Below are positions 1-8,331 of a stretch of DNA of 14,891 nucleotides, in pieces. The position numbers were made by a program, and so were the translations under genes. The notes under the pieces were generated by a model. The model was given only the letters and a program-made list of their open reading frames with translations, searched no databases and was not told the origin of the DNA. The DNA comes from Bordetella parapertussis (lineage in GTDB: Bacteria; Pseudomonadota; Gammaproteobacteria; Burkholderiales; Burkholderiaceae_C): assembly GCA_945907335.1 (NCBI GenBank), contig CAMDSU010000025.1, positions 1 through 14,891 of the forward strand, read 5' to 3'. Numbering within the stretch: the stretch's first letter is position 1; the number at the start of each line of letters is the position of its first letter.

Positions 1-662
1 AAGCCCCGGAGTCCGTTGTCTCTGATGCCGAGAAGCCCTATGTCGCGCAGCGCTCCATGCTGGTCAAACGCTTGCAACCCATTCCTGTGGAGGCGGTGGT
101 GCGCGGTTATCTGGCTGGCAGCGGTTGGAAAGAGTACCAACAATCGCAATCGGTGTGCGGCGTGCCTTTGCCCGCCGGTTTGCACAATGCCTCGCGTCTG
201 CCCGAGCCCATCTTCACGCCTGCGGCCAAGGCTGCCGCTGGCGAACACGACGAAAACATCAGCTTCGAGCAAACGGTTGCCATGATCGGCGCGGATCTGG
301 CCGAGCGCATTCGCACCATCAGCATTGCGCTGTACGAAACCGCGTATGACATCGCCGCCGCCAAAGGTATTTTGATCGCCGACACCAAGTTCGAATTCGG
401 CCTCAGTCCCGAAGGCACTTTGGTGTTGATGGACGAAGTATTGACACCGGATTCATCGCGCTACTGGCCAGCCGACGCTTACCGCGAAGGTGCGAACCCG
501 CCGAGTTTTGACAAACAGTATTTGCGTGACTGGCTGGAAACCGCGCAATTGAACGGCGCAGCTTGGAACAAAAGCGCACCGGCACCTGCGTTGCCCGACG
601 AGGTGATTTCACTCACGGCGGCGAAATACCAAGAGGCTTGGGCCCGTTTGCAATCGGCCTGA
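1..662 (+). CDS. purC: Phosphoribosylaminoimidazole-succinocarboxamide synthase, C-terminal part (5' end outside window)
   Basis: SAICAR synthase joins aspartate to CAIR with ATP in cytosolic purine synthesis. The reading frame is open from position 3 and gives 219 visible residues ending in TGA at 660-662; the start lies upstream of the window. Family hallmarks are visible in order: [14 protein letters not shown] (about residues 32-45), [10 protein letters not shown] followed by GEHDENI (about 68-86), ADTKFEFG, and [16 protein letters not shown], which form the ATP/SAICAR-binding core. The visible part fits a family of roughly 300 residues, so about the first 80 are missing. It ends 13 bp from the stop of the convergent histidine kinase, with no clear terminator between them. 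PurE and PurK, which act just before it in the pathway, lie about 3 kb downstream on the same strand. The assignment is secure; there is no sign of frame disruption. Confidence 0.97.
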   Translation, partial: APESVVSDAEKPYVAQRSMLVKRLQPIPVEAVVRGYLAGSGWKEYQQSQSVCGVPLPAGLHNASRLPEPIFTPAAKAAAGEHDENISFEQTVAMIGADLAERIRTISIALYETAYDIAAAKGILIADTKFEFGLSPEGTLVLMDEVLTPDSSRYWPADAYREGANPPSFDKQYLRDWLETAQLNGAAWNKSAPAPALPDEVISLTAAKYQEAWARLQSA

Positions 663-675
663 GCACGCGCTCGGT

Positions 676-2460
676 TCACTGCGGATTGGCTGGCTCGGTC
701 AAACCCAAGCGGGCAATTTCTTTTTCTAGGTTCGCCAAATGAATGGGCTTGGACAAATAACCATCCGCGCCCAATGAGCGAAACCGCTCTTCATCGCCCA
801 GCATGGCATGCGCGGTCACCATCATGACCGGCAGGTGCTGCCCACTTTCCGCTTCGCTGCGTCGTATCTCTGCGAGTGCAGCGATGCCGTCCATCTTCGG
901 CATCATCACGTCCAACAACAACATATCAAAGCTGTGTTGCGCCAACGCTTGCAAACACTGCTGGCCATCGGCGACCAGGCTGACGCGGTGGCCGAGTTGC
1001 TCCAGCATCATCTTGGCCACCATTTGGTTCACCGGGTTGTCTTCGGCCAGCAAAATATCCAATGGCTTTGCAGCAGCAGCGGGCAAAGCTTCGTGCGTGC
1101 TCGGCGGCTCTGATTTGGCGACGGTCACCTGTTGGCACACCACACTGAAAGAAAAAACTGCACCCTGGCCCGGCGCACTGTCGGCGCGTATATAGCCGCC
1201 CATGTTTTGCACCAGCCGCCGGGTGATGGCCAAGCCCAGACCGGTGCCGCCAAAGTGGCGGGTGATCGAGCTGTCTGCCTGCACAAAGGGGGAAAACAAG
1301 GCATCGGCCTGGGCCCCATCAAAACCGATGCCGGTGTCGCGCACACAGACATGCAAACGCAGTTGCTGAGACTGCGGCGCCAATTCGGACCACACCTCTA
1401 CCTCCACCCGGCCCTCGGCGGTGAACTTGATCGCGTTGTCAATCAGGTTGCTGAGGATTTGCCGCAACCGCACCGGATCGGTCATCACATGTTCGGGCGT
1501 ATTGGGGTCCAGCTTTACTTGCAACAACAGGTTTTTCTTGTGGGCCGGCGGCTCAAACAAGCGCACGGTGTATTCCAACAACTTCGGCAAATGCACCGGC
1601 GTGGACTCAATGTCCATGGCACCGGATTCGATTTTGGACAGGTCCAGGATGTTGTTGATGATGGACAGTAACTGGTCGCCAGAGCTTTGCGTCAATTGCA
1701 AATACTCGCGTTGCTTGTCGCTCAAGCTGGTTTCCCGCAACAACTGAATCAAGCCCAGCATGCCGTTCATGGGCGTGCGTATTTCATGGCTGATGTTGGC
1801 CAAGATTTCGCTCTTTAAGCGGTTGGCGACTTCGGCGCGGTCGCGCGCTTGCATCAAATCAATTTCGTTGCTGCGCACTTGGGCGATGGTGCGTTGCTGC
1901 TCAATGCCTTCGCGGCGCAACCAAATAGACAAATAGCCCATCATGCCGACAAAGGGCAAAAAATACGCGACGTGCAATACAAACGTCCGCCAAAAAGCAG
2001 ATGTGTCAAACACATACACCGCAAAGCCTTTGTATTGCGCGTAACCGGCCACCAAATGTTGCAGGTAAATGAACACGGTGGCTGCAAAAATCGTGCGCCA
2101 GTCGCGGTAGTACAGCAACACGCCGATCAATCCGAATGCCGCGAAATGCGCCTCAATGTCGCCGCCGGACTGGTGGATCATCAAGCTGGTGTAAACCATG
2201 AACGCACACGCCATGGTGATGCGGGTGATCAATTCACCCGCCTGGTTTTTTTGCAACCAGTAACTCAGGCCCAGTGTCGGCAGGCCGATCAGCACAGCCT
2301 CAAGCCAAGTGCCCCGGTAGGGCGCGATGGCCAGACACACCAGCGTCAAAAACAGTTTCATCCCCACCATGATGCGGTCGGCCCGTACCCGGTAATCAAA
2401 CAAAGCTTGGTTGTAGGCCGACTCGGCGGCAAACAAAGTGACGGGGTTTAGTTGAGGCAT
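676..2460 (-). CDS. Hybrid sensor histidine kinase with C-terminal receiver domain
   Basis: A membrane-bound hybrid two-component kinase of 594 residues. Residues about 33-180 form some five to six hydrophobic segments of an integral-membrane sensor. A short coiled region (about 183-215) leads into the HisKA domain with the phospho-acceptor His225 in the SHEIRTP motif. The HATPase_c domain shows the N-box around Asn338-Asn342, the G1 box DTGIG (375-379) and the G2 box GGTGLGL (404-410). An Ala/Pro linker precedes a receiver domain with acidic pair Glu473/Asp474, phospho-acceptor Asp517 in [12 protein letters not shown], Thr549 and Lys571. There is no HPt domain, so phosphate presumably passes to a separate protein not seen here. 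The start at 2460 was chosen over a longer frame reaching 2514 because a GAAAGG ribosome-binding site lies 6 nt upstream. It overlaps a small membrane-peptide ORF by 13 nt. The signal is unknown. Confidence 0.93.
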   Translation of the reverse strand: MPQLNPVTLFAAESAYNQALFDYRVRADRIMVGMKLFLTLVCLAIAPYRGTWLEAVLIGLPTLGLSYWLQKNQAGELITRITMACAFMVYTSLMIHQSGGDIEAHFAAFGLIGVLLYYRDWRTIFAATVFIYLQHLVAGYAQYKGFAVYVFDTSAFWRTFVLHVAYFLPFVGMMGYLSIWLRREGIEQQRTIAQVRSNEIDLMQARDRAEVANRLKSEILANISHEIRTPMNGMLGLIQLLRETSLSDKQREYLQLTQSSGDQLLSIINNILDLSKIESGAMDIESTPVHLPKLLEYTVRLFEPPAHKKNLLLQVKLDPNTPEHVMTDPVRLRQILSNLIDNAIKFTAEGRVEVEVWSELAPQSQQLRLHVCVRDTGIGFDGAQADALFSPFVQADSSITRHFGGTGLGLAITRRLVQNMGGYIRADSAPGQGAVFSFSVVCQQVTVAKSEPPSTHEALPAAAAKPLDILLAEDNPVNQMVAKMMLEQLGHRVSLVADGQQCLQALAQHSFDMLLLDVMMPKMDGIAALAEIRRSEAESGQHLPVMMVTAHAMLGDEERFRSLGADGYLSKPIHLANLEKEIARLGLTEPANPQ

Positions 2461-2576
2461 AGCCAGCCTTTCAATGCTTGGCTGTAGCTGAACCAGGCCA
2501 GCAAAACCAAGCAATAGACCAGCCAGAAACTGACCAGCACAAAGGGATTTTTCTGTGGATTTTTAAGGTCACGCAT
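2448..2576 (-). CDS. Putative 42-residue single-pass membrane peptide upstream of the kinase
   Basis: This is a short ORF read directly on the minus strand: ATG at 2576-2574 and TAA at 2450-2448. The first ten residues are polar (MRDLKNPQKN). About 20 hydrophobic, aromatic-rich residues follow (about 11-31, including LVSFWLVYCLVLLAWF), consistent with one membrane helix. About 64% of third codon positions are G or C, higher in the hydrophobic part. It begins 41 nt after the thioredoxin-TPR stop and overlaps the kinase start by 13 nt, so the three could be one transcript. Against it: I see no Shine-Dalgarno sequence in front of the ATG, and a random ORF of this length is not rare. I recognise no family. 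It may be a small partner of the kinase or merely leader sequence. Confidence 0.42.
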   Translation of the reverse strand: MRDLKNPQKNPFVLVSFWLVYCLVLLAWFSYSQALKGWLCLN

Positions 2577-2617
2577 GTGTGCAGATTAACGGCATACGTC
2601 CGCAGGTTCTGCCGGTC

Positions 2618-3574
2618 TTAATTCAAAGCCATGCTCAATTTGCGGCGGTACTTGGACACCAATTCAGCCTGCGGGTCATTCAGCGCAGCTGCTTTGCCGG
2701 TGAGTTCAATACCGCCTGCACTTTTGCCGGGCACGGGTTGTTCGCCCTTGGGCTTGGCCGGGGTCAGCAATTCCAAAATAGCAACGATGTTTTTGCGCGC
2801 CGCCTCTTCGCTCCAGGTTTTGTCGCGCATGACGATTTCCAGCAACTCGTCCATCGCATCGGTCCATTCAGCGGCGGCCATCAACACACGCGCCTTGGCC
2901 AGACGGGTATCGAAGTCGCGTTTGTTTTTTTCGATCAATGCATCAAACTGCGCCATTTGCCATTGGGCGCGTTCATCGGTGTGGGCAAATTGCAAGGCTT
3001 GGCCCCAATGGTGCAATGCCTCAAAGCGCAGTTGCAAAGGGATTTGTGCCATCGCCGGAGCCAAGGCCGCCTGGGCCTTGTCCAACTCGCCCACCGCCAT
3101 CAGCAACTTCACATATTCGTAGCGTGCATCGTCATTGGCCGGGTTGACCGCCAAGGCTTCTTGCAACTTCTCCAATGCTGCGTCGGCATTGCCTTCGGCC
3201 AGTAAGGCTTCGGCGGCGTTCACATCTTCTTCGGCGATCAATTCATCCGCGCCGGGCAAATGCTTGTCCAAGAACTCTTTGACCTTGCCTTCGGGCAACG
3301 CGCCCATGAAGCCGTCAGCAGGTTTGCCGTCTTTCATCAGCACGCAGGTCGGAATACTGCGAATGCCAAAAGCTTGCGAGAGTTGTTGCTCGTCGTCTGA
3401 ATTGATCTTCACCAGCTTGAAACGCCCTGCGTATTCAACTTCCAGTTTTTCCAACACCGGGCCCAGCGATTTGCATGGGCCGCACCAAGGCGCCCAAAAG
3501 TCCACCAGCACCGGCAATTCGTTCGACGCCAAAATCACTTCGGCCTCAAAATTCTCAACAGTCACATCAATCAT
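2618..3574 (-). CDS. Thioredoxin-domain protein with C-terminal TPR region, YbbN/CnoX-like
   Basis: A cytosolic thioredoxin fold (residues about 1-108) is fused to a helical C-terminal half resembling the TPR modules of YbbN/CnoX, a holdase and redox co-chaperone that hands clients to GroEL. The active site is WCGPC, with Cys31 and Cys34, and the cis-proline is Pro75 in SIPT. An extra cysteine, Cys77, follows it. The full CxxC pair suggests real disulfide exchange, unlike the SxxC version in E. coli. Total length is 318 residues, close to the 280-310 usual for the family. The start at MIDVTVENF was chosen because it is the normal beginning of a thioredoxin domain; the frame is open to 3646 but the extra residues resemble no domain. 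The ribosome-binding site is weak. The gene is divergent from purE. Confidence 0.9.
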   Translation of the reverse strand: MIDVTVENFEAEVILASNELPVLVDFWAPWCGPCKSLGPVLEKLEVEYAGRFKLVKINSDDEQQLSQAFGIRSIPTCVLMKDGKPADGFMGALPEGKVKEFLDKHLPGADELIAEEDVNAAEALLAEGNADAALEKLQEALAVNPANDDARYEYVKLLMAVGELDKAQAALAPAMAQIPLQLRFEALHHWGQALQFAHTDERAQWQMAQFDALIEKNKRDFDTRLAKARVLMAAAEWTDAMDELLEIVMRDKTWSEEAARKNIVAILELLTPAKPKGEQPVPGKSAGGIELTGKAAALNDPQAELVSKYRRKLSMALN

Positions 3575-3681
3575 GGTTGTCAGGTCCGCAGGAATAAAAT
3601 CAATGAATCTACCGTGCAGGGCGTACTTGCCCCGCACATCTTTCAACCGTTAGCTTACCCGCAGTTCAACTGCCCCACATC
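3575..3681. promoter_or_regulatory. Divergent intergenic region between trx-TPR gene and purE
   Basis: This 107-bp gap separates two divergent starts and must carry promoters in both directions unless purE is read from further away. I found no convincing -35/-10 pair on either strand and no good Shine-Dalgarno sequence before purE. A short perfect palindrome, GCAGTT-C-AACTGC, lies at 3661-3673, just 8 nt before the purE ATG. It is not like the enterobacterial PurR box and could be chance. Confidence 0.35.
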
Positions 3682-4176
3682 ATGGCCTCTATTCTTGTCG
3701 GTGTTGTCATGGGCTCCAGCTCTGACTGGGACACCATGCAACACGCTGCCGAACTGTTGCAATCTTTTGGCGTCGCGCACGAAACCCGCGTGGTATCGGC
3801 CCACCGCATGCCTGACGATATGTTCGAGTACGCCGCATTGGCGCAATCACGCGGGCTACAAGCCATCATTGCCGGTGCGGGAGGGGCTGCACATCTGCCG
3901 GGCATGTTGGCGGCCAAAACCCCCGTGCCTGTGCTCGGTGTGCCGGTGCCCAGCAAGCATTTGCAAGGGGTGGACTCGCTGCACAGCATCGTGCAAATGC
4001 CCAAAGGCATTCCGGTGGCCACCTTCGCCATCGGCGCGGCCGGCGCGGCCAATGCCGCGCTGTTTGCGGTGGCTATGCTGGCATTGCACCGGCCCGATTT
4101 GCAACAGGCCTTGCACACTTACCGTCAACAGCAAACCCAGGCAGCGCGGCAAATGACCCTGCCGCCATTGGCATGA
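3682..4176 (+). CDS. purE: N5-carboxyaminoimidazole ribonucleotide mutase (class I PurE)
   Basis: PurE converts N5-CAIR, made by PurK, to CAIR in cytosolic purine synthesis. The 164-residue product is typical of class I bacterial enzymes. Visible motifs are the nucleotide-binding GSSSDW (residues 11-16), SAHRMP (39-44) with the catalytic His41, the glycine-rich loop [12 protein letters not shown], and [19 protein letters not shown]. The ATG at 3682 is the only sensible start, since homologues begin just before the first beta-strand; no clear ribosome-binding site precedes it. The last codon and stop overlap the purK start (ATGA at 4173-4176), so PurE and PurK are translationally coupled. This fits their direct hand-over of the unstable N5-CAIR. 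Confidence 0.98.
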   Translation: MASILVGVVMGSSSDWDTMQHAAELLQSFGVAHETRVVSAHRMPDDMFEYAALAQSRGLQAIIAGAGGAAHLPGMLAAKTPVPVLGVPVPSKHLQGVDSLHSIVQMPKGIPVATFAIGAAGAANAALFAVAMLALHRPDLQQALHTYRQQQTQAARQMTLPPLA

Positions 4177-5366
4177 CCCGTCGTCCCCTGCCAGCCGGTG
4201 CCACGCTGGGGGTATTGGGCGGCGGTCAATTGGCGCGCATGTGGTCCCATGCCGCACAAAGCTTGGGCTATCGCACCGCAGTGTTAGACCCGGATGCGCA
4301 AAGCCCGGCCGGTCTGATCAGCCATGTGCACGTGCCCACCGCCTACCTCGATCCGCAAGGTTTGGCGCGCATGGCCCTTGAATGCCAAGCGGTCACCACC
4401 GAGTTTGAAAATGTGCCGGCGCAGGCGTTGGCGCAATTGCAAGCCCATCTGCCGGTCTCGCCGGGCCCGGCGGCGGTTCAAGTGGCGCAGGACCGCGCCT
4501 TGGAAAAAGCCCATTTTGTGCGTTGCGGTGTGCCTGTCGCGCCGCACCAAGTGTTGGCACATGCCGATGATTTGCGGCAAGTACCCGACCATTTGTTGCC
4601 GGGAATTTTAAAAACCACGCGCATGGGCTATGACGGCAAAGGCCAGCTCAGGGTGAACACGCGCACTGAGTTGTCCGCGGCATGGGCGCAGTTGCAAAAC
4701 GGCAACGCGGATGTGGTTTGCATGCTTGAAAAACGCTTGCCATTGGCGGGCGAATGCTCGGTGGTGTTGGCGCGTGGCCACGACGGCGCTTGTGTGCATT
4801 TGCCCCTGCAACTCAACTTACACCGCGACGGCATCTTGGCGGTGACTGAAGTGTTTGGCGACGCGCTACCCGCAGCCACAGCGCAACAGGCCTTGGATGC
4901 GGCCACAGACATCGCCCGCGAACTGGATTACGTCGGCGTGTTGTGTGTTGAATTTTTTCTGCTCCAAGACGGACCTGACAAAGAGGCTTTAGGTGCCTTG
5001 GTGGTCAATGAAATTGCGCCCAGACCCCACAACAGCGGCCACCACAGCATCGACAGCTGCGATGTATCGCAGTTTGAATTGCAAGTGCGCTGCATGGCCG
5101 GCCTGCCTTTGACCCCACCACGCTTGCACAGCCCGTGCGTCATGCTCAACCTGTTGGGCGATTTATGGTGGCGCGATGGCCGCGAGCCCCAAGCCCCCGA
5201 TTGGTCAGCGTTACTGGCGTTGCCCGGTGTGCATCTGCATTTGTATGGCAAAACCGAAGCGCGTCATGGGCGAAAAATGGGGCATGTGACCATCACCGCC
5301 AGCAGCATCATGCAAGCGCGACAGGTCAGCGCACAAGTGGCCGCGTTGCTCGGGTTGCCGACATGA
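4173..5366 (+). CDS. purK: N5-carboxyaminoimidazole ribonucleotide synthase
   Basis: PurK is an ATP-grasp enzyme that makes N5-CAIR from AIR, bicarbonate and ATP. The 397-residue product shows the N-terminal GGGQLARM (residues 16-23), the substrate loop EFENVP (77-82), QDRALEK (106-112) and the ATP-binding [12 protein letters not shown] (147-158). The metal-binding glutamates are Glu260 and Glu280, the latter in [15 protein letters not shown] (279-293). The length is slightly above the usual 355-380, with a short extra loop at about 264-275. The start overlaps the purE stop in an ATGA quartet, and the stop overlaps the next gene in the same way. A purE-purK pair is the standard bacterial arrangement. 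Confidence 0.97.
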   Translation: MTRRPLPAGATLGVLGGGQLARMWSHAAQSLGYRTAVLDPDAQSPAGLISHVHVPTAYLDPQGLARMALECQAVTTEFENVPAQALAQLQAHLPVSPGPAAVQVAQDRALEKAHFVRCGVPVAPHQVLAHADDLRQVPDHLLPGILKTTRMGYDGKGQLRVNTRTELSAAWAQLQNGNADVVCMLEKRLPLAGECSVVLARGHDGACVHLPLQLNLHRDGILAVTEVFGDALPAATAQQALDAATDIARELDYVGVLCVEFFLLQDGPDKEALGALVVNEIAPRPHNSGHHSIDSCDVSQFELQVRCMAGLPLTPPRLHSPCVMLNLLGDLWWRDGREPQAPDWSALLALPGVHLHLYGKTEARHGRKMGHVTITASSIMQARQVSAQVAALLGLPT

Positions 5367-6355
5367 GCCCAGCGCTGATGTTGGGCGACAGCGATGACGA
5401 CATTGCACAGGCGGCGCAGACTTTGGCGCGCGGTGAGTTGCTCGGCCTGCCCACTGAAACGGTGTACGGGCTGGCCGCTGACGCGCTCAACCCAAAGGCT
5501 GTCGCCGCTATTTTCCAAGCCAAGGGGCGGCCTGCTGACCATCCCTTGATCGTGCATGTGGCAAACGCAAACCATGTGAGCGAGTTTGCGGCCTCAGTGC
5601 CCAACTATGCAAACGCATTGATGGAGGCGTTTTGGCCCGGGCCGCTGACCTTGATTGTTCAACGCCGTGCAGATGTGGCAAATGTCGCAGCCGGCGGACA
5701 TCCCACCATTGCGCTGCGCTGCCCGTCTCATCCGTTGGCCTTGAAAGTCTTGCAACATGCTTGGCAATTGGGGGTCAAAGGGGTGGCGGCACCGAGCGCA
5801 AATTTGTTTGGCAAGGTGTCGCCGACCACGGCCCTGCATGTGCGCGAAGCCTTTCCTTTATTGACGCTACTTGACGGCGGTGCTTGCCAAGTGGGCATTG
5901 AGTCCACCATCGTTGATATCAGTCAGGGTGCACCCGTGCTGTTGCGTCCCGGCATGTTGCATGCCGCGCAACTCTCTTTGGTGGCCGGACAAAAGGTGCA
6001 AGTCGCAGCAGCCAAGCCATTCGCGTCTGCACCTGCTGCGCCAGGCATGCTGGCGTCGCATTACGCGCCCCGGGCAAGTGTGCGGTTGTATGCAGGCACA
6101 CAGATCGAGCAATATGCAGCCACATGCCACGGTGGCCTGGCCGTCTGGTCTCGCACGCCGCTGTCATTGCCGGCACACGTGCTTTGGCGTGCCATGCCTG
6201 CTCAGGCGGCCGAATGTGCACATGTGTTGTTTGCCCAATTGCGAGCGCTTGACACTTTGGGGATGGAACATATTTGGGTGGAAACACCACCTGAGGCACC
6301 TGCTTGGGACGGGGTGCGCGACCGTTTGCAACGCGCCAGCAACGGTTCCTCATAA
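5363..6355 (+). CDS. L-threonylcarbamoyladenylate synthase, two-domain Sua5 type
   Basis: This enzyme (TsaC2/Sua5) makes threonylcarbamoyl-AMP from threonine, bicarbonate and ATP, the first step of t6A formation at position 37 of ANN-reading tRNAs. The YrdC domain (about 10-200) shows PTETVYGLAADA (30-41), KGRPADHPLI (54-63), WPGPLT (91-96), APSANLFG with SPT (143-155) and GIESTIVD (178-185). The linker PGMLASHYAPRA (about 227-238) leads into a C-terminal Sua5 domain. The 330-residue length fits Sua5 rather than short TsaC (about 190). The start at 5363 was chosen because its ATGA overlap with purK and the family N-terminus agree; the frame is open further upstream inside purK, which is not credible. 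Its partner TsaB is encoded about 3 kb downstream. Confidence 0.95.
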   Translation: MSPALMLGDSDDDIAQAAQTLARGELLGLPTETVYGLAADALNPKAVAAIFQAKGRPADHPLIVHVANANHVSEFAASVPNYANALMEAFWPGPLTLIVQRRADVANVAAGGHPTIALRCPSHPLALKVLQHAWQLGVKGVAAPSANLFGKVSPTTALHVREAFPLLTLLDGGACQVGIESTIVDISQGAPVLLRPGMLHAAQLSLVAGQKVQVAAAKPFASAPAAPGMLASHYAPRASVRLYAGTQIEQYAATCHGGLAVWSRTPLSLPAHVLWRAMPAQAAECAHVLFAQLRALDTLGMEHIWVETPPEAPAWDGVRDRLQRASNGSS

Positions 6356-6374
6356 AGCCAGTTGATGCGCAGCT

Positions 6375-6839
6375 TCAACGCCTGTACTCGCACACTGTGT
6401 GCATTACCTTGTCTTCTTTGCTGCCTGCTTTGATGGGCAGCCAAGGGGATGGTTTGGATGGTCTGAGCAAGTGGCCATTCCAATCGAATGTCACATCGTG
6501 TTCGATGGCTGTGACCTGGTTGTTTTCCACCACGGTACGCATCAACCAAATCCATTGTCTGTTTGCACAATCCAAGCTGATTTGCCATTTGTCGTAGAGG
6601 TAGGGGCTGTTGGCAGAGCGTTTTTGCAGCCATACTGTTCGCAGCGGTCCATTGCTCGATACGCCTTGGGCGTCCACGCCATAGTGCATACCTTCAGCGG
6701 TCAGCTCAACCGTGTGCCACGCTGTTTGGGAATCCACCCCATAGCTGCTTGGCGCTTGCGGTTTTAAACGGCTGCATGCTGTCAAACCTATCACCAGCCC
6801 AGCGGCTGCCAAGCCTGTTGTCCATCGCGTCATGTTCAT
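6375..6839 (-). CDS. Putative outer-membrane lipoprotein, resembling surface-adhesin protein E family
   Basis: A 154-residue protein of uncertain function. The N-terminus is a lipoprotein signal: charged start, hydrophobic core (about 9-18) and lipobox LTAC with Cys22 as the acylation site. Ser at +2 favours the outer membrane. The mature part has a pattern like the proteobacterial Adhesin_E-type domain: a conserved W-x-x-V opening (about 41-44), YGVDAQGV, RTVW (67-70), a middle Cys91 in SLDC, WLPIKAGS and a final Cys150. The two cysteines could form a disulfide. The family match is from memory of the pattern, not a search. The start at 6839 gives a normal signal peptide; ATG at 6833 is possible, and neither has a clear ribosome-binding site. 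It lies 73 bp after dacB on the same strand and tail-to-tail with sua5. Confidence 0.72.
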   Translation of the reverse strand: MNMTRWTTGLAAAGLVIGLTACSRLKPQAPSSYGVDSQTAWHTVELTAEGMHYGVDAQGVSSNGPLRTVWLQKRSANSPYLYDKWQISLDCANRQWIWLMRTVVENNQVTAIEHDVTFDWNGHLLRPSKPSPWLPIKAGSKEDKVMHTVCEYRR

Positions 6840-6912
6840 AGGTAGCCATCGCTCAATGTCAATCCTTTGATTGTGTGAAATCTGGATTGAGATTTTGACA
6901 AATGCTTGGCTT
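6840..6912 (-). promoter_or_regulatory. Intergenic gap between dacB and the lipoprotein gene
   Basis: This 73-bp, relatively AT-rich gap separates two co-directional genes and may hold a promoter for the lipoprotein. It contains small inverted repeats built on CAATC/GATTG, for example CAATC-CTTT-GATTG on the plus strand at about 6860-6873. A perfect TTGACA lies at 6857-6862 (minus strand), but its best -10 falls inside the start codon, so I do not call it. No terminator for dacB is visible. Confidence 0.25.
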
Positions 6913-8331
6913 TCAGCGGTCGTTTTTGCCTGCGGTCCAATCAATCAGCGCGTCCATCACCGGTCGGGCTTGGTTGGCATTGGCATGGTTGACGATGGCC
7001 ACCAGCACAAAGCGCTGGCCGTTGGCAGCATCGACATACCCTGCGATGCCCATGACATCGCGCAAACTGCCGGTTTTCAAATGCGCCATGGCGGTGCTTT
7101 TGCTACGCTTGAGCGTGCCGTCCAAACCGTTGATCGGCAAAGATGCCACCAATTCAGGCATAAACCCTTGCGCCCATGACCAATGCAACAAAGCGGCCAA
7201 AGACTGCGCACTGATGCGCGCCTCGCGGCTGAGGCCGGAACCTTTGTCCAGCAACGGCGGTTCTGCCGCCGGTAAACGCTCGCGCCACCATGCGTATACC
7301 GATTCAGCTGCCGTGGCACTGCTGCCGATGCCGCTCTTTTGTGCGCCCAGCGTTAAAAACACTTGGTCTGCCATGACGTTGTTGCTGTATTTATTGATGT
7401 CGCGCACCACCTCAGCCAGCGTTGGGGATTCATGGGACAACATGGGTTTGGCTGCGCTTGCTACGGTGCCATCGCGCACCGTGCCACTGAGTTGCCCGCC
7501 CAGTTGTAACCACATACCCCACACGGCACGGGATGCAAATTGCGCGGGATCACTGTAAGCCACTTGCCAAATTTTTTCGCCACAAGACAAGGGATAGCTG
7601 CCCGCAAAACTGATCGCCAAAGGTTGCTGAAAGTCGGCTTTCAAACCGGCCCGGTAATCGCCGCATTCAGCCGTGCTCAAAGGCACCGTGGTGGGCCATT
7701 TCACTTCTGCCAAGGGGGGTTCCATGTGAACACGCGCCACTTGGTGGTCTGGGTCGGGCACAAATTGCAAGCGCACCGTTTTGAAGTTGATCAGCAAGGC
7801 ATCAGGCGCAGCGTTATAGGGCCGCAATGGTTCACCGTCAAAGCCACCGGGGTCTTGTGCAGGCACACTGAACACGCTGCGATCCAGCACGATATCGCCT
7901 TGAATCTGGCGTATGCCCAAGGCCTGCACCCGGCGCATCAGCAACCACAATTGCTCCACCCCTAGGCGCGGGTCGCCACTGCCTTGTATGTACAGATTGC
8001 CGTGCCACACGCCATCGCGCTGTTGTCCCTCCAAAAACACCGGTGTACGCCATGTGAACGCCGGACCCAGCAAGTCCAGTGCGGCCGCGGTAGTGACCAA
8101 CTTCATCAAGGATGCAGGGTTGCGCGCTCGGCCTTCTTGGTATGCAAGTCGGGCTTCATATGCGTGAACTGGCAACACCACCACGCTGAGCGCCTCAGGC
8201 GGCAGTCGTGCAGTCTTCAGGGCTTCTTGCACGCTGATCGGCAACGCATGGGTGGGTTGCGCATGCGCCGACCACATGCACATACAAACTGAAACAATAT
8301 AAAAAAAGGTGGTGGGCAAGCGCAATGTCAT
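6913..8331 (-). CDS. dacB: D-alanyl-D-alanine carboxypeptidase/endopeptidase (PBP4, peptidase S13)
   Basis: A periplasmic low-molecular-weight penicillin-binding protein that removes terminal D-Ala and cuts D,D-crosslinks during peptidoglycan remodelling. The 472-residue product begins with a signal peptide (TM-like core about 8-20, likely cleavage after SAHA at about 24). All three active-site motifs are present: SLMK with nucleophile Ser74 and Lys77, SNN at 316-318, and KTG at 419-421. The large gap between SxxK and SxN, about 240 residues, is the mark of the S13 class with its inserted domains. Two cysteines (223 and 250) could pair. The start at 8331 was chosen for its signal peptide; the frame is open to 8391, but that extension runs into the divergent exporter gene. 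There is no Shine-Dalgarno sequence, and a GATAAT box ends exactly 6 nt before the ATG. Confidence 0.95.
   Translation of the reverse strand: MTLRLPTTFFYIVSVCMCMWSAHAQPTHALPISVQEALKTARLPPEALSVVVLPVHAYEARLAYQEGRARNPASLMKLVTTAAALDLLGPAFTWRTPVFLEGQQRDGVWHGNLYIQGSGDPRLGVEQLWLLMRRVQALGIRQIQGDIVLDRSVFSVPAQDPGGFDGEPLRPYNAAPDALLINFKTVRLQFVPDPDHQVARVHMEPPLAEVKWPTTVPLSTAECGDYRAGLKADFQQPLAISFAGSYPLSCGEKIWQVAYSDPAQFASRAVWGMWLQLGGQLSGTVRDGTVASAAKPMLSHESPTLAEVVRDINKYSNNVMADQVFLTLGAQKSGIGSSATAAESVYAWWRERLPAAEPPLLDKGSGLSREARISAQSLAALLHWSWAQGFMPELVASLPINGLDGTLKRSKSTAMAHLKTGSLRDVMGIAGYVDAANGQRFVLVAIVNHANANQARPVMDALIDWTAGKNDR

Noticed and set aside
1132..2451. Long plus-strand ORFs (1132-1671, 1849-2451) opposite the histidine kinase
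   Set aside because: Their translations are rich in His, Gln and Arg with no domain, and they lie entirely over a kinase whose every motif is intact; they are antisense shadows in GC-rich DNA.
2577..2617. Possible terminator between the thioredoxin-TPR gene and the small membrane ORF
   Set aside because: The best stem has four contiguous pairs with a mismatch and no following T-run, so the genes may well be co-transcribed.
3614..4156. A 180-codon plus-strand ORF over purE in another frame
   Set aside because: Cys/Pro/Arg-rich translation without motifs, while purE in its own frame matches its family from end to end.
5135..5362. Upstream extension of the Sua5 frame into purK
   Set aside because: The extra 76 residues lie inside purK and lack any family similarity; the ATGA start at 5363 gives the normal N-terminus.
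6361..6379. GTTGA/TCAAC inverted repeat between sua5 and the lipoprotein gene as a bidirectional terminator
   Set aside because: Only five weak base pairs with a nine-base loop and no T-run on either side.
6835..6862. Perfect TTGACA (6862-6857, minus strand) with TATGAA 16 bp on, as a promoter for the lipoprotein gene
   Set aside because: The -10 would overlap the start codon and transcription would begin after both candidate ATGs, so it cannot serve this gene as annotated.
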